A stretch of DNA of 17,862 nucleotides from Bog-752 sp963799395 (GTDB lineage: Bacteria > Actinomycetota > Thermoleophilia > UBA2241). A program made the translations under genes and the position numbers. The notes under the pieces are model-generated. The model was given only the letters and a program-made list of their open reading frames with translations, made no database searches and had not been told where the DNA came from. The stretch covers positions 1 through 17,862 of the forward strand of contig CAWCWZ010000047.1 of assembly GCA_963799395.1 (NCBI GenBank). Reading direction: 5' to 3'. Every line of letters starts with the position of its first letter. Positions within the stretch are counted from its first letter, which is position 1. Shown here in pieces: positions 1-7,383 of the stretch.

Positions 1-1
1 G

Positions 2-921
2 AATGACATCGAGCACATGATCGAACGCCTGTGTGATCTGAGATCGCCTGGGATGGATTACTCGTGCTGGGGATACAGTTTTCCTTGGCAGACGCGGACG
101 ATTGTGGTTCCCTCGGGGGCGCCCAACCTGGTCTGTACGTCGTTCGTCGCCAACGCGCTACTGGATGCTTCCGATCACGGCCGCGGTTCGCGATGTCTGA
201 ACATGGCTGTGAGTGCCGCAGACTACATTCTCAACGAGCTTTACTGGACTGAAGGTGGTGCCTCTGGCTTCAGCTATCCGCTCCCGTTGCTTCGCACTCA
301 AGTCCACAACGCAAACTTCCTCAGCGGCACGCCTTGCTGTGCCGTGTATATCGGTGCACCAACGATGAAAGATCGCTAATTCCCGCCCTCCGGGTTGCCC
401 GCTACTCCGTAATGAAGCAACACCCGGATGGTTCTTGGCATTATGGAGAGACAGCGTCGCAACGGTGGATTGATAACTTTCACACCGGATACAATCTCTG
501 CGCACTCCAGGCCATTTCTCGATATGCCGCTACAACGGAGTTCGATGCGGCCCTCCGGCGCTGCTTCAGTTCTACCGCAGTCATTTCTTTCGGGAGGACG
601 GTTCGGTCCGATACTTTCACGACCGTAACTATCCGATCGATATCCACTGCGTGGCGCGAAGCATTCTCACACTCCTGACGCTCAAGGAAATGGACCCCGC
701 CAGCCTCCCGCTGGCGAACTCGGTGTTGCGATGGGCCTTGACTCACCTCTGGGATGATGGGGCTTCTTTTACTATCGCGTGCTGAGATCGTGCACGAACC
801 GGGTGTCGTACGTGGATGGTCCCAAGCATGGATGCTTCTGGCCATGGTCGCGCTTTTGGACGCTTCCAAACGTGACAATATCGACGAACGCGACAGCCGG
901 CGAGCGATAACGGGCTATTAA
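2..921 (+). pseudogene. Frameshifted fragment of a six-hairpin/toroid-like hypothetical protein
   Basis: No single frame is open, but five consecutive frame segments join into one continuous protein: about 2-333, 334-560, 561-760, 761-808 and 811-921. Each step moves the frame by -1, as if one base were missing each time. The joined protein has the phrases SPGMDYSCWGYSFPWQ, RTQVHNANFL, QRWIDNFHTGYNL, FYRSHFFREDG, YPIDIHCVA and RGWSQAWMLLAM. I know these from a family of (alpha/alpha) helical-toroid proteins found in polysaccharide clusters, often left hypothetical or misnamed delta-aminolevulinic acid dehydratase. Its biochemical function is not established. The N-terminal part lies outside the window, and no start or ribosome site is visible. 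The G+C is clearly lower than in the rest of the window, suggesting a different source organism. The end at 921 lies in sequence that another fragment also claims. Confidence 0.6.
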
Positions 922-1234
922 CCTTCACCAATACTTCGGCGGTCACCACTGGCAACGCATGGGCGGACTTCTTGACCGGCAGAGTCGCCGAATACGAGCA
1001 AGTCAGTGACAGATTGAAATACTATACGCGCGGCAAGTCGTTTACACCCTATGTTCAGGACAACTGGCACGTTTCTCATCGTCTAACCTTGAACCTAGGG
1101 CTCAGGGCTGAACTGATCCGTACTTGGCGCATGAAATATGACATAGAGTCAAGCTTTAGCCCCGCAACTTACAGCGCAGCCAACGCACCGCAGATTGACT
1201 TGACAGGAGCCATCACGGGTGTCCCCGGTGCCTT
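876..1234 (+). pseudogene. TonB-dependent receptor fragment (Oar-like beta-barrel), truncated at both ends
   Basis: One frame open from 876 encodes NGLLTFTNTSAV, GNAWADFLTGRVAEYEQ, RLKYYTRGKSFTPYVQDNW, HRLTLNLGLRAELI and ATYSAANAPQIDLTGAITG. This run (FxPYxQDNWxVxxRLTLNLGLR) is the hallmark of large Oar/CarboxypepD_reg-type TonB-dependent receptors that are abundant in Acidobacteriota. They form outer-membrane barrels for uptake of large nutrients. Only about 110 residues of a family of roughly 1000 are present; the plug domain, TonB box and most of the barrel are missing. At about 1232-1240 the frame runs without a stop into an ABC ATPase, so a long open frame (972-1682) is a fusion of two unrelated proteins. 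An outer-membrane receptor is out of place next to actinobacterial genes. The simplest reading is a chimeric join; a relic of transfer is the alternative. Confidence 0.72.
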
Positions 1235-1682
1235 ACGCCTTCGCAACGAGCTCCTCGGCTTCGTCTTCCAGCTGCACAATCTGCTGCCGCGCACGACCGC
1301 TCTCGAGAACGTCGCCTCACCTCTGGTCTACCGCGGCGTGCGCCGGGCCGAGCGGTTGCGGCGCGCGCCGCGCGGCCCTCGCCGGCGTTGGGCTCGCGAT
1401 CGCGCCGCCCACGACCCGGGTCAGCTGTCGGGCGGCCAGATGCAGCGCGTGGCTATCGCCCGGGCCCTCGTCGGCGACCCCGAACTGCTGCTGGTCGACG
1501 AACCCACCGGCAACCTCGATCTCGCGGCCACGGACGAGGTGCTCGACTTGCTCGACGCCGTGCACGCCGAGGGCCGCACGATCGTCATGATCACCCACGA
1601 AGAAGACGTCGCCGCCCACGCCGACAGGCGCCTGGTGCTGCGCGACGGCAGCCTGCACGACGAACACCCGATGGAGGGATAG
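1235..1682 (+). pseudogene. MacB/LolD-type ABC transporter ATPase, N-terminus missing, locally frameshifted
   Basis: This is the ATP-hydrolysing subunit of a MacB-type exporter, cytoplasmic and paired with the permease at 4487-5680. Visible motifs are the Q-loop GFVFQ (1257-1271), the family phrase HNLLPRTTALENV, the ABC signature LSGGQ (1425-1439), Walker B LLLVDEP (1485-1505), the TGNLD D-loop region and the H-loop histidine in MITHE (1596-1598). The Walker A loop and about the first 80 residues are absent because the sequence is replaced by the TonB-receptor fragment. Between about 1360 and 1400 the expected phrase RAALAGVGL sits in another frame, and the original frame returns before DRAAHDPGQLSGG, so two compensating indels are present. 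The stop at 1680-1682 lies 2 bases before the next start, fitting an operon. The native gene was probably intact; this copy could not bind ATP. Confidence 0.85.
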
Positions 1683-1684
1683 CG

Positions 1685-2680
1685 ATGACGCTTCTCAGCC
1701 CACGCCGGTCGCACCGGCGGCGCCGCGCCGGTCTCGGCGCTTCTGTTGCCCTTGTGCTCGCCATGACCGCGCTCATCGCCGCCTGCGGCGGCTCGAGCAA
1801 GGCCGCCACGGCGGCCACCGGCGGCCGTTCCGTCCAGGTCCTGGCCACGGTGCGCCTCGGCAACCTCGTCGACAGTGCCGCGGGCCGCGTGCAGCTCTCC
1901 TCGGGCACGAGCAAGGCCAACGTCAAGGCCGCAGTCCAGGTGATGGGCCAGAACGCGTCGCAGGTGGCGGCGGGCCAGTCGGTCACTCTGGTCTTCGTCA
2001 AGCTGCCGGCCGGCGTTAGCCCGGGCACCTTCGGTTCGGGTTCGGGCCGTCCCAGCGTCGCTCCCAGCGCCCAGGGTGTCCCGAGCACCGGCCAGAGCGG
2101 CGCCCCCGGCGGCGGTTACGGCTACGGCCAGGGCGGCCAGGGCTTCTTCGGCCAGGGCGGTCAGGGTGGCCAGGGCGCCTTCCGCGGCGGCAAGACCGCC
2201 CAGGGAACGGTGACCGCGGTGAAGGTGGGGAGCAACGGCTCGGTCAGCGCGACCATCACCATCGCCAAGCTTCCCGCGGGCGTCACCGCCAAGTACATGG
2301 GCATCGCCCAGATCCAGGTGAAGGTGCTGGCCAGCAACGTGCTGATCATTCCCACCGCGGCCATCAAGGGCAGCGGCAGCAGCGCCACCGTCCAGCTCCT
2401 CACGGGTGGCAAGACGCAGACGCAGAGCGTCGTGGTCGGCCAGCAGGCCGGGGGCGAGTCCGAGATCACCTCGGGCCTGAGTGCCGGCCAGAACGTGGTC
2501 TACACGCGCACCTTCACGGGTCGCTTCCCCGGCGGCTCGCGCTTCAGCCAGTCGGGTGGGCAGGGCTACAACCAGAACGGCACGGCGCCGAGCGGCGTGC
2601 ACGAGCGGAACATGAGCGGCGCCGGCCGCGGGTGCAGCCTGCCGGCGCCACACCGACACGAAGGAGTAGCAGACCGATGA
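1685..2680 (+). CDS. Lipoprotein MacA/HlyD-like efflux adaptor, short form
   Basis: 331 residues. The N-terminus is strongly basic (RRSHRRRR), then comes a hydrophobic stretch ending in a lipobox, LIAAC, with Cys34 as the likely lipidated residue, so the protein should be anchored outside the cytoplasmic membrane. The middle holds a Gly/Gln-rich low-complexity segment (about residues 139-168). The C-terminal third has the beta-barrel and membrane-proximal signature of MacA-type adaptors: VTAVKVGSNGSVSATITI, LIIPTAAIKG and the SEITSGLSAGQNVV block. It lacks the usual long hairpin and TolC-contacting region, as expected for a one-membrane cell. Ribosome site GGAGGG (1673-1678) lies 6 bases before ATG 1685, which fixes this start over a longer upstream opening that overlaps the ATPase. 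The last ~30 residues look non-conserved, so a small indel near the end is possible. It overlaps the next gene by ATGA. Confidence 0.82.
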   Translation: MTLLSPRRSHRRRRAGLGASVALVLAMTALIAACGGSSKAATAATGGRSVQVLATVRLGNLVDSAAGRVQLSSGTSKANVKAAVQVMGQNASQVAAGQSVTLVFVKLPAGVSPGTFGSGSGRPSVAPSAQGVPSTGQSGAPGGGYGYGQGGQGFFGQGGQGGQGAFRGGKTAQGTVTAVKVGSNGSVSATITIAKLPAGVTAKYMGIAQIQVKVLASNVLIIPTAAIKGSGSSATVQLLTGGKTQTQSVVVGQQAGGESEITSGLSAGQNVVYTRTFTGRFPGGSRFSQSGGQGYNQNGTAPSGVHERNMSGAGRGCSLPAPHRHEGVADR

Positions 2681-4490
2681 AGAAAGGCAAACGCCGCTGG
2701 TGGCTCATCGCCCTGATCGTCGTGGTCGTCGTCGCGGCGGCGGTCACCGCCGGTCTGCTGCTGCTGAACCGCAACAAGTCGGCGACCGTCCACTACCTGA
2801 CCGCGACTGCGGCCAAGGGGACCATCGCTGAGACCGTGCAGGCCGATTTCACCCTGGGAAGCGCCCAGGACCCGATGACGGTCTCGCTCAACGGCACGGG
2901 TAGCGCGAGCAATTCGAGCGCCGCCAGCTCGTCGCTGACCAGCGACGGCGCGCCGACCGGCGGTGCGATCACCACCGTCAGCGCTCTCGCGGCGCGTGGT
3001 GCGGTCGCCGACCCGTTCACCTTCGCCAGAGTCATCCTCGCCGACAGTACACCGACGCGCACACCCACACCCACACCCACACCCACACCGACACCGACGC
3101 CCACGCTGACGAGCTTCAGGCCGGCCTCGGGCCCGGTGGGCAGCAGCGTGACCCTGAGCGGCAGCGGCTTCACCGGCACCACCGCGGTCGACTTCAACGG
3201 CCGTGCGGCGTTCTTCAAGGTGACGAGCGACACAAGGGTCACGGCCATCGTGCCCGCCGGCGCCACCAGCGGTCCGATCACCGTTACAAGCTCGGGTGGC
3301 ACGGCCACCAGTGCCGGTCGCTTCACGGTCACGCCCAAGCCACGGCCGACACGATCCAGCGAACCGTCTCGCAGTCGACCACGTCGGGGAGCGGGAGCGG
3401 GAGCGGCAGCCGTTCGTTTTCGAGCGCGACCGACAGCTCGACGGCCGCGAGCGGCAGCTCGACGACTGCGAGCGGCTCGTCGGGTACCAGCGGCGTGGTC
3501 ACCGGTATCGCCTTCGCCGCCGGCAAGGCCCCAGCCACGCTGCAGCGCCTGCTCTCGATCTCCGGCAAGCCCATCTACGCCTTCGTGAGCTCCTCGCCGC
3601 TGTACGAGACGCTCTCCACCAGCCTCGCCTCGGGCGCCCAGAGAGCCAACGTCGCGGCCCTGCAGCGCGCCCTCAAGGCAGACGGCCACTTCAGCGGCGC
3701 GGTCGACGGCGACTTCGGCACGACGACTCAGACGGCCCTCGAGGACTGGCAGTCCGCCCGGGGCCTGAGCGCGACCGGCGAGATCACCACCGCGCAGTTC
3801 CTCTGGGTGCCTAAGGGCGCCATCATCGAGTCGTGGAACGTGAGCCTCGGCGGCAGCGCGAGCAACAGCACCGCCCTCGCCACCGTCGGCTTTCCAAGCG
3901 ACCTGATCGCCCAGGCTCTCGTCACCCAGGCCAACGTCTCCTCGCTGAAGGTCGGCCAGAAGGCCGCCCTGACGCTCGACGGCGCCACCAGCGACCCGTT
4001 CACCGCGACGATCACCTCGATCTCCAGTCAGCCGGCTTCGTCGAGCTCTTCGGGCTCGTCGAGCACGGTCGAGTACACCGTCGACCTTGCGCCCCACGGT
4101 CTGCCGAGCCTGGCCAAGTCGGGCATGACCGGCTCGCTCACGGTCACGATCGCCTCTCGCACCAACGTGCTGGTGGTGCCGACCAGCGCCGTCAGCGGCA
4201 GCTCCTCGGCGACCTTCGTGCGCGTGATGATGAACGGCACCCCCGCCTATCGTCAGGTCACCACGGGCATGGCGACCTCGTCGCTCACCCAGATCACGAG
4301 CGGTCTCACCGCCGGTGAGGTCGTCGTCACCGGCCAGTACACCAACTCCGCGACGAGCTCCACCAGCACGACTACCGGCGGCTTCGGCGGCCTCGGCGGC
4401 TTCGGCGGCTTCAGCGGCGGCGGCGGCTTCCGGCGCTCCACCGGCGGCAGTTCGTCGAGCGGCGGCTCGTCTGGCAGCAGCGTTCCATGA
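2677..4490 (+). CDS. MacA-like efflux adaptor with peptidoglycan-binding domain and TIG insert (frameshift near 3340)
   Basis: The start ATG 2677 overlaps the upstream stop (ATGA), with ribosome site AAGGAG at 2661-2666. The N-terminus is a basic head and one transmembrane segment (WWLIALIVVVVVAAAVTAG). It is followed by the adaptor-type opening TATAAKGTIAETVQ, a Ser-rich linker, Thr-Pro repeats and a complete IPT/TIG domain (about 3105-3335; LTSFRPASGPVGSSVTLSGS to AGRFTV). The frame then moves by -1 near 3340. The new frame runs to 4490 with a Ser/Gly linker, GVVTGIAFAAGKAPATLQRL, a PG_binding_1 domain (about 3630-3815; NVAALQRALKADGHFSGAVD), the adaptor beta-barrel (VSSLKVGQKAALTLDG) and the terminal VVPTSAVSG/EITSGLTAGEVVVTG unit, ending in a Gly/Ser tail. 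Role: couples the exporter to the cell wall or an extracellular substrate. The TIG block is not a normal part of this family and may be an assembly insert. Confidence 0.75.
2940..3340 (+). other. IPT/TIG domain plus Thr-Pro linker inserted into the adaptor gene
   Basis: This segment encodes LTSDGAPTGGAITTVSAL, a Thr-Pro repeat and one Ig-like IPT/TIG fold with the standard landmarks PASGPVGSSVTLSGSGFTG, VDFNG, VTAIVPAGATSGPITV and TSAGRFTV. Upstream and downstream sequence belongs to one MacA-like adaptor. The insert replaces part of its Ser/Gly linker, and its 3' edge coincides with the frame change near 3340. The edges are approximate. TIG domains usually sit in secreted surface proteins. 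Either the adaptor gained an extracellular domain, or reads from a surface-protein gene were joined here. Confidence 0.55.
3049..3108 (+). repeat. ACACCC-type hexanucleotide repeat (Thr-Pro linker)
   Basis: The unit ACACCC is repeated perfectly about four times from 3061 and then degenerates to ACACCG and ACGCCC. Translated it gives alternating Thr-Pro, an extended linker before the TIG domain. Arrays like this slip during replication and collapse or mis-join in assembly, so the copy number shown may not be true. Confidence 0.85.
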
Positions 4491-5680
4491 TCGTCGTCCT
4501 CGAGTCGCTGCGCATGGCGTTCTCGAGCCTGCGCGCCAATCCGCTGCGGGCGGTGCTGACCATCCTCGGCATCGTCATCGGCGTCGCCGCGGTGGTCGCC
4601 CTGACCTCGATCGGCAGCGGCTCGACGCGCTCGGTCGAGAACCGCTTCAACGCCTTCGGCACCGACACGATCACCGTGCAGAACAGCCCCTTCGTGAGCA
4701 ACGCGGTGCCGCTGAGCGCGAGCGACGTGGCCGCCATCGATGCGACGCCCGGAGTCAAGGCCACCGTGACTTCGGTGAACACCAACGCCACCGTCACGCT
4801 CGGCTCGAGCAGCGCCACCGAGACGATCAGCGGCACCTCGCCACAGATCGAGTCGATCGATCACCTCACGGTCGAGGCCGGTACCTTCTTCAGTGCCTTC
4901 GACAACAGCCACTCCCTTCCGGTGGCCGTGCTCGGCAACACCGTGGCCAGCGACCTCAACCTCTCGCCGCTGCGGGCCGTGGGTCAGACCATCAACGTCG
5001 GCGGCGTCCAGTTCCAGGTGATCGGCGTGCTGGCCGCCCAGGGCGGTGTCGGTTTTGCCTCGGTCGATTCGAGCGCGCTCGTGCCCCTGGGGTCGATCGA
5101 GGGCCAGCTCGTCGCCTTTCGGCCCGACATCTCGCAGATCCGCGTGCAGGCCGAGCCGGCGGCGGTCAACACCTTTCAGGCGGCCGTCGAGAGCACCCTG
5201 CGCAGCCAGCACGGCCTGACGTCCTCCGAGCAGGACGACTTTCAGATCGTCAATGCCAGCTCGATCGCCTCGGCGGTCTCCTCGTCCACCAAGACGCTCA
5301 CCCGCCTGATGGCCGCGATCGCCGCCATCAGTCTCGTCGTGGGCGGCATCGGCGTGACGAACGTGATGCTCGTCACGGTACGTGAGCGCACCCGTGAGAT
5401 CGGCGTCAGGCGCGCCGTGGGGGCTACCCGGCGCAACATCGTCGTACAGTTCCTGGTCTATGCCGTCGTCATCGCCGTGATCGGCGGCATTCTCGGCCTG
5501 GGCGTGGGCATCGCCGCCGCCTTCGTTGGCGGCTCGGCCCTGAGCGTTTCGCCGGTGTTCTCGGTGGCGACCGTGACCCTGGCCCTGGTGGTGGCCGCCG
5601 CCGTGGGCATCCTGGCCGGCACCGGGCCGGCCGTGCAGGCCGCTTCGGTCGAGCCCACTACGGCGCTGCGGTACGAGTAA
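4487..5680 (+). CDS. MacB/FtsX-family ABC transporter permease
   Basis: 397 residues, intact. It forms the membrane channel or mechanotransmission subunit of the exporter with the ATPase at 1235-1682. The order is an N-terminal amphipathic segment, TM1 (residues 21-42, RAVLTILGIVIGVAAVVALT), a large extracellular MacB periplasmic-core-type domain (about 45-268), TM2 (274-298), the cytoplasmic loop with the conserved RERTREIGVRRAVGATRRNI block, TM3 (322-348) and TM4 (356-380), ending in EPTTALRYE. The four-helix layout and phrases are diagnostic of MacB/FtsX permeases with a separate ATPase. ATG 4487 overlaps the adaptor stop (ATGA), so translation is probably coupled. Substrate cannot be told from sequence; relatives export macrolides, peptides or lipoproteins. 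Non-coding sequence follows, so this is the last gene of the operon. Confidence 0.93.
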   Translation: MIVVLESLRMAFSSLRANPLRAVLTILGIVIGVAAVVALTSIGSGSTRSVENRFNAFGTDTITVQNSPFVSNAVPLSASDVAAIDATPGVKATVTSVNTNATVTLGSSSATETISGTSPQIESIDHLTVEAGTFFSAFDNSHSLPVAVLGNTVASDLNLSPLRAVGQTINVGGVQFQVIGVLAAQGGVGFASVDSSALVPLGSIEGQLVAFRPDISQIRVQAEPAAVNTFQAAVESTLRSQHGLTSSEQDDFQIVNASSIASAVSSSTKTLTRLMAAIAAISLVVGGIGVTNVMLVTVRERTREIGVRRAVGATRRNIVVQFLVYAVVIAVIGGILGLGVGIAAAFVGGSALSVSPVFSVATVTLALVVAAAVGILAGTGPAVQAASVEPTTALRYE

Positions 5681-5792
5681 CGGGAGCCGCCGCTCCGGAT
5701 CCGCGCGACCGGGGGCCGCGGTACTGATCGGCGGGGCCGGCCGGCCACCGCGGGCCGGAGCCGGACCCGGCAACGGCTTTCGCTCGTGGCGG

Positions 5793-5820
5793 TTGCGCCG
5801 CCGCCTGATGGAGCTACTAT
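5793..5820 (+). promoter_or_regulatory. Possible sigma-70-type promoter for the secreted-protein gene
   Basis: TTGCGC (5793-5798) and TACTAT (5815-5820) are separated by 16 bases, 65 bases upstream of the ATG at 5885. The -10 matches the consensus at 5 of 6 positions and the -35 at about 3 of 6. The match is by eye only, in a GC-rich gap where TACTAT stands out. Confidence 0.35.
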
Positions 5821-5884
5821 TGATCTTGAGGGGCCGTGCAGGCTTTGGGGGTCTGCGTGCCCGACATGACACTGGGGAGGGTTC

Positions 5885-7227
5885 ATGAGACGTCTTGCTG
5901 TGTGTGCCTTCGTCGTGCTGGCGGTCGGCCTCGTGCTGGCGCCGGGCGCGCTGGCTTCGGCCGGCGTCAGGCACGCCGCTCTGGGGACAAGTCATGCGGT
6001 TTCGGCCGGGCCGGCTCTTCCTGCGCTGGGCGACGGCGCCACCTACAACATCAGCGGCCACGTGCTCGACTTCGACGGCAACGGGGTGCCCGGAGCAGAG
6101 GTCGACTGGGGCTGGTGGGACGGCAGCTACAACTATCAGCCCGGGGGGACCAACATGCCCCAGGACGATTCGCCGGGGACCGACAACACCGGCGCTTTCG
6201 CGTTCACCGGCGTTTCGGGTGGACATCCGCAAGGGGATGACCTCGAGATCACCTACTTCCCGCCGCTCTCCGACGGACTCGATTTCATCGACTCCTGGAA
6301 CCTCGACTTCGCAACGCACAACGACGCGACGCCCTACAGCTACGAGATGCGACCCGGCCACGTGAACGTCGCCATTGCCAACGTGCCCACGTCGATGGCC
6401 ACGTTGGTTCCCGAGGTGAAAGTCGGAGAGCAGGACGTCGGATTTGCCACCACAGAGGTGGCTCTCACCGGCGGCGCGGGCGTCGCCGGGATGCTGCCGC
6501 CCAGCTTCAACGACGTCGTCGCCTACTACGTCGGGCGCTTGCAGAACTGCACGGCTCAGGCGGAGTGGCTCGGTCTCTCTCCAGTGACCGTTGCCGCTGG
6601 CGCGACGGCCGGCGACACGGTCAACCTCGACTGGAACCGGCGCCAAGTACGCCCATCTGGCCGGACCGACCTGGCAGCACTCCGGCAAGCCCGGCACGAA
6701 GGTCAAGATGGTCCTGAAGGGCTGGCCCGCGAGTCAGCAGGCCGAGTTCGTCGGATACTATGGCGGCGCGCCAGCTACAAGGACTACTCCGCATCCGTGC
6801 TATCGACCGGCCCCGGTAACACCTACACGACGTCACTGCAGATCGCGCACGAACGCGCCGGTCGACATGTACGAGATCGACACCTATCGCGTCGACTCCC
6901 CTGCCAGCTTCGTGCAGCTCTGGGACTACTTCCAGGTCTGCACCGTCAAGGCCTCGGCCAGCGCCATCCGCTACGGCAAGACCGTGCGCGTCAGCGGCAA
7001 GGTATGGGGGCTACGGCAAGGTCACCGTTTACTCGCGGACCAAGGCGGCCGGCCAGCCGGCGACGCTCACTGCCAAGGGCTGGAAGAGGGTCGGCGCCTA
7101 CAACACCAAGTCGGGCAAGTTCGCGAGCGGCTTGCTGCGCCCGAAGCGCACGACTTGGTATGTGGTCAAGTACAACGGCTACGACTTTCCGGCCTTCACC
7201 TCGGTGATCAAGGTCACCGTGCGCTGA
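5885..7227 (+). pseudogene. Secreted protein with regulatory-like beta-sandwich and Ig-like tail, about four frameshifts
   Basis: The ATG at 5885 has ribosome site GGGGAGG (5874-5880) and begins a clear signal peptide (MRRLAVCAFVVLAVGLVLAP, cleavage near ALASA|G). The mature part starts with a carboxypeptidase-regulatory-like sandwich (YNISGHVLDFDGNGVPGAEV). The C-terminal domain (YGKTVRVSGKVW, GYGKVTVYSRT, LLRPKRTTWYVVKYNGY) resembles Ig-like sandwich domains of actinobacterial surface proteins. The protein can only be read by changing frame near 6640, 6770, 6848 and 7007; the last segment stops at 7225-7227. Phrases run smoothly across each join (FVGYYGG to SYKDYSAS, for example), so single-base errors are likelier than decay. 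No catalytic motif is visible. It is probably a monocistronic gene, with a strong hairpin 50 bases after the stop. Function unknown; surface binding or structure is a guess. Confidence 0.7.
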
Positions 7228-7277
7228 GGCGTGCTCGCGCCGGTTCGCCGGCGCGGCCGAAACGAGCGGTTCCTGCG

Positions 7278-7313
7278 GGGGCCGGGGCGAGCCGCAAGGC
7301 TCACCCCGGCCCC
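7278..7313. terminator. Hairpin terminator with GCAA tetraloop between convergent genes
   Basis: 16-base arms (7278-7293 and 7298-7313) pair with one mismatch and close a GCAA loop of the GNRA type. A pyrimidine run (CTCTTCTTG) follows on the plus strand. The site lies between a plus-strand gene ending at 7227 and a minus-strand gene ending at 7384, so it could serve both. Confidence 0.75.
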
Positions 7314-7383
7314 TCTCTTCTTGTCGAGCGCCGACGCCCATCCCGCCGGCCGAACGCGGCGTCTCAGGGCGGCGCCCTGAGCC

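Noticed and set aside
972..1682. A genuine receptor-ATPase fusion protein
   Set aside because: Both halves are cut inside conserved domains, belong in different cell envelopes and differ in base composition, so a join artefact is simpler.
1388..1684. Long N-terminal extension of the lipoprotein adaptor
   Set aside because: It overlaps the ATPase in another frame and encodes Arg/Gly-rich nonsense; the ATG at 1685 has a good ribosome site and starts a proper lipoprotein signal.
1421..2659. 412-codon minus-strand open frame opposite the ATPase and lipoprotein adaptor
   Set aside because: Low-complexity Ala/Arg/Gly/His translation, no ribosome site, and the opposite strand has clear protein families.
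3049..3108. CRISPR-like or telomere-like array
   Set aside because: The units are six bases with no spacers, and the run translates cleanly to a Thr-Pro linker.
2793..4097. 434-codon minus-strand open frame with a GVGVGVGV run
   Set aside because: The Gly-Val run is only the complement of the Thr-Pro repeat; the rest is low complexity.
4253..6706. 817-codon open frame on the minus strand
   Set aside because: It lies opposite the adaptor, permease and secreted-protein genes. Its product is an Arg/Gly/His/Asp-rich sequence with no recognisable domain, the usual antisense shadow of high-GC coding DNA.
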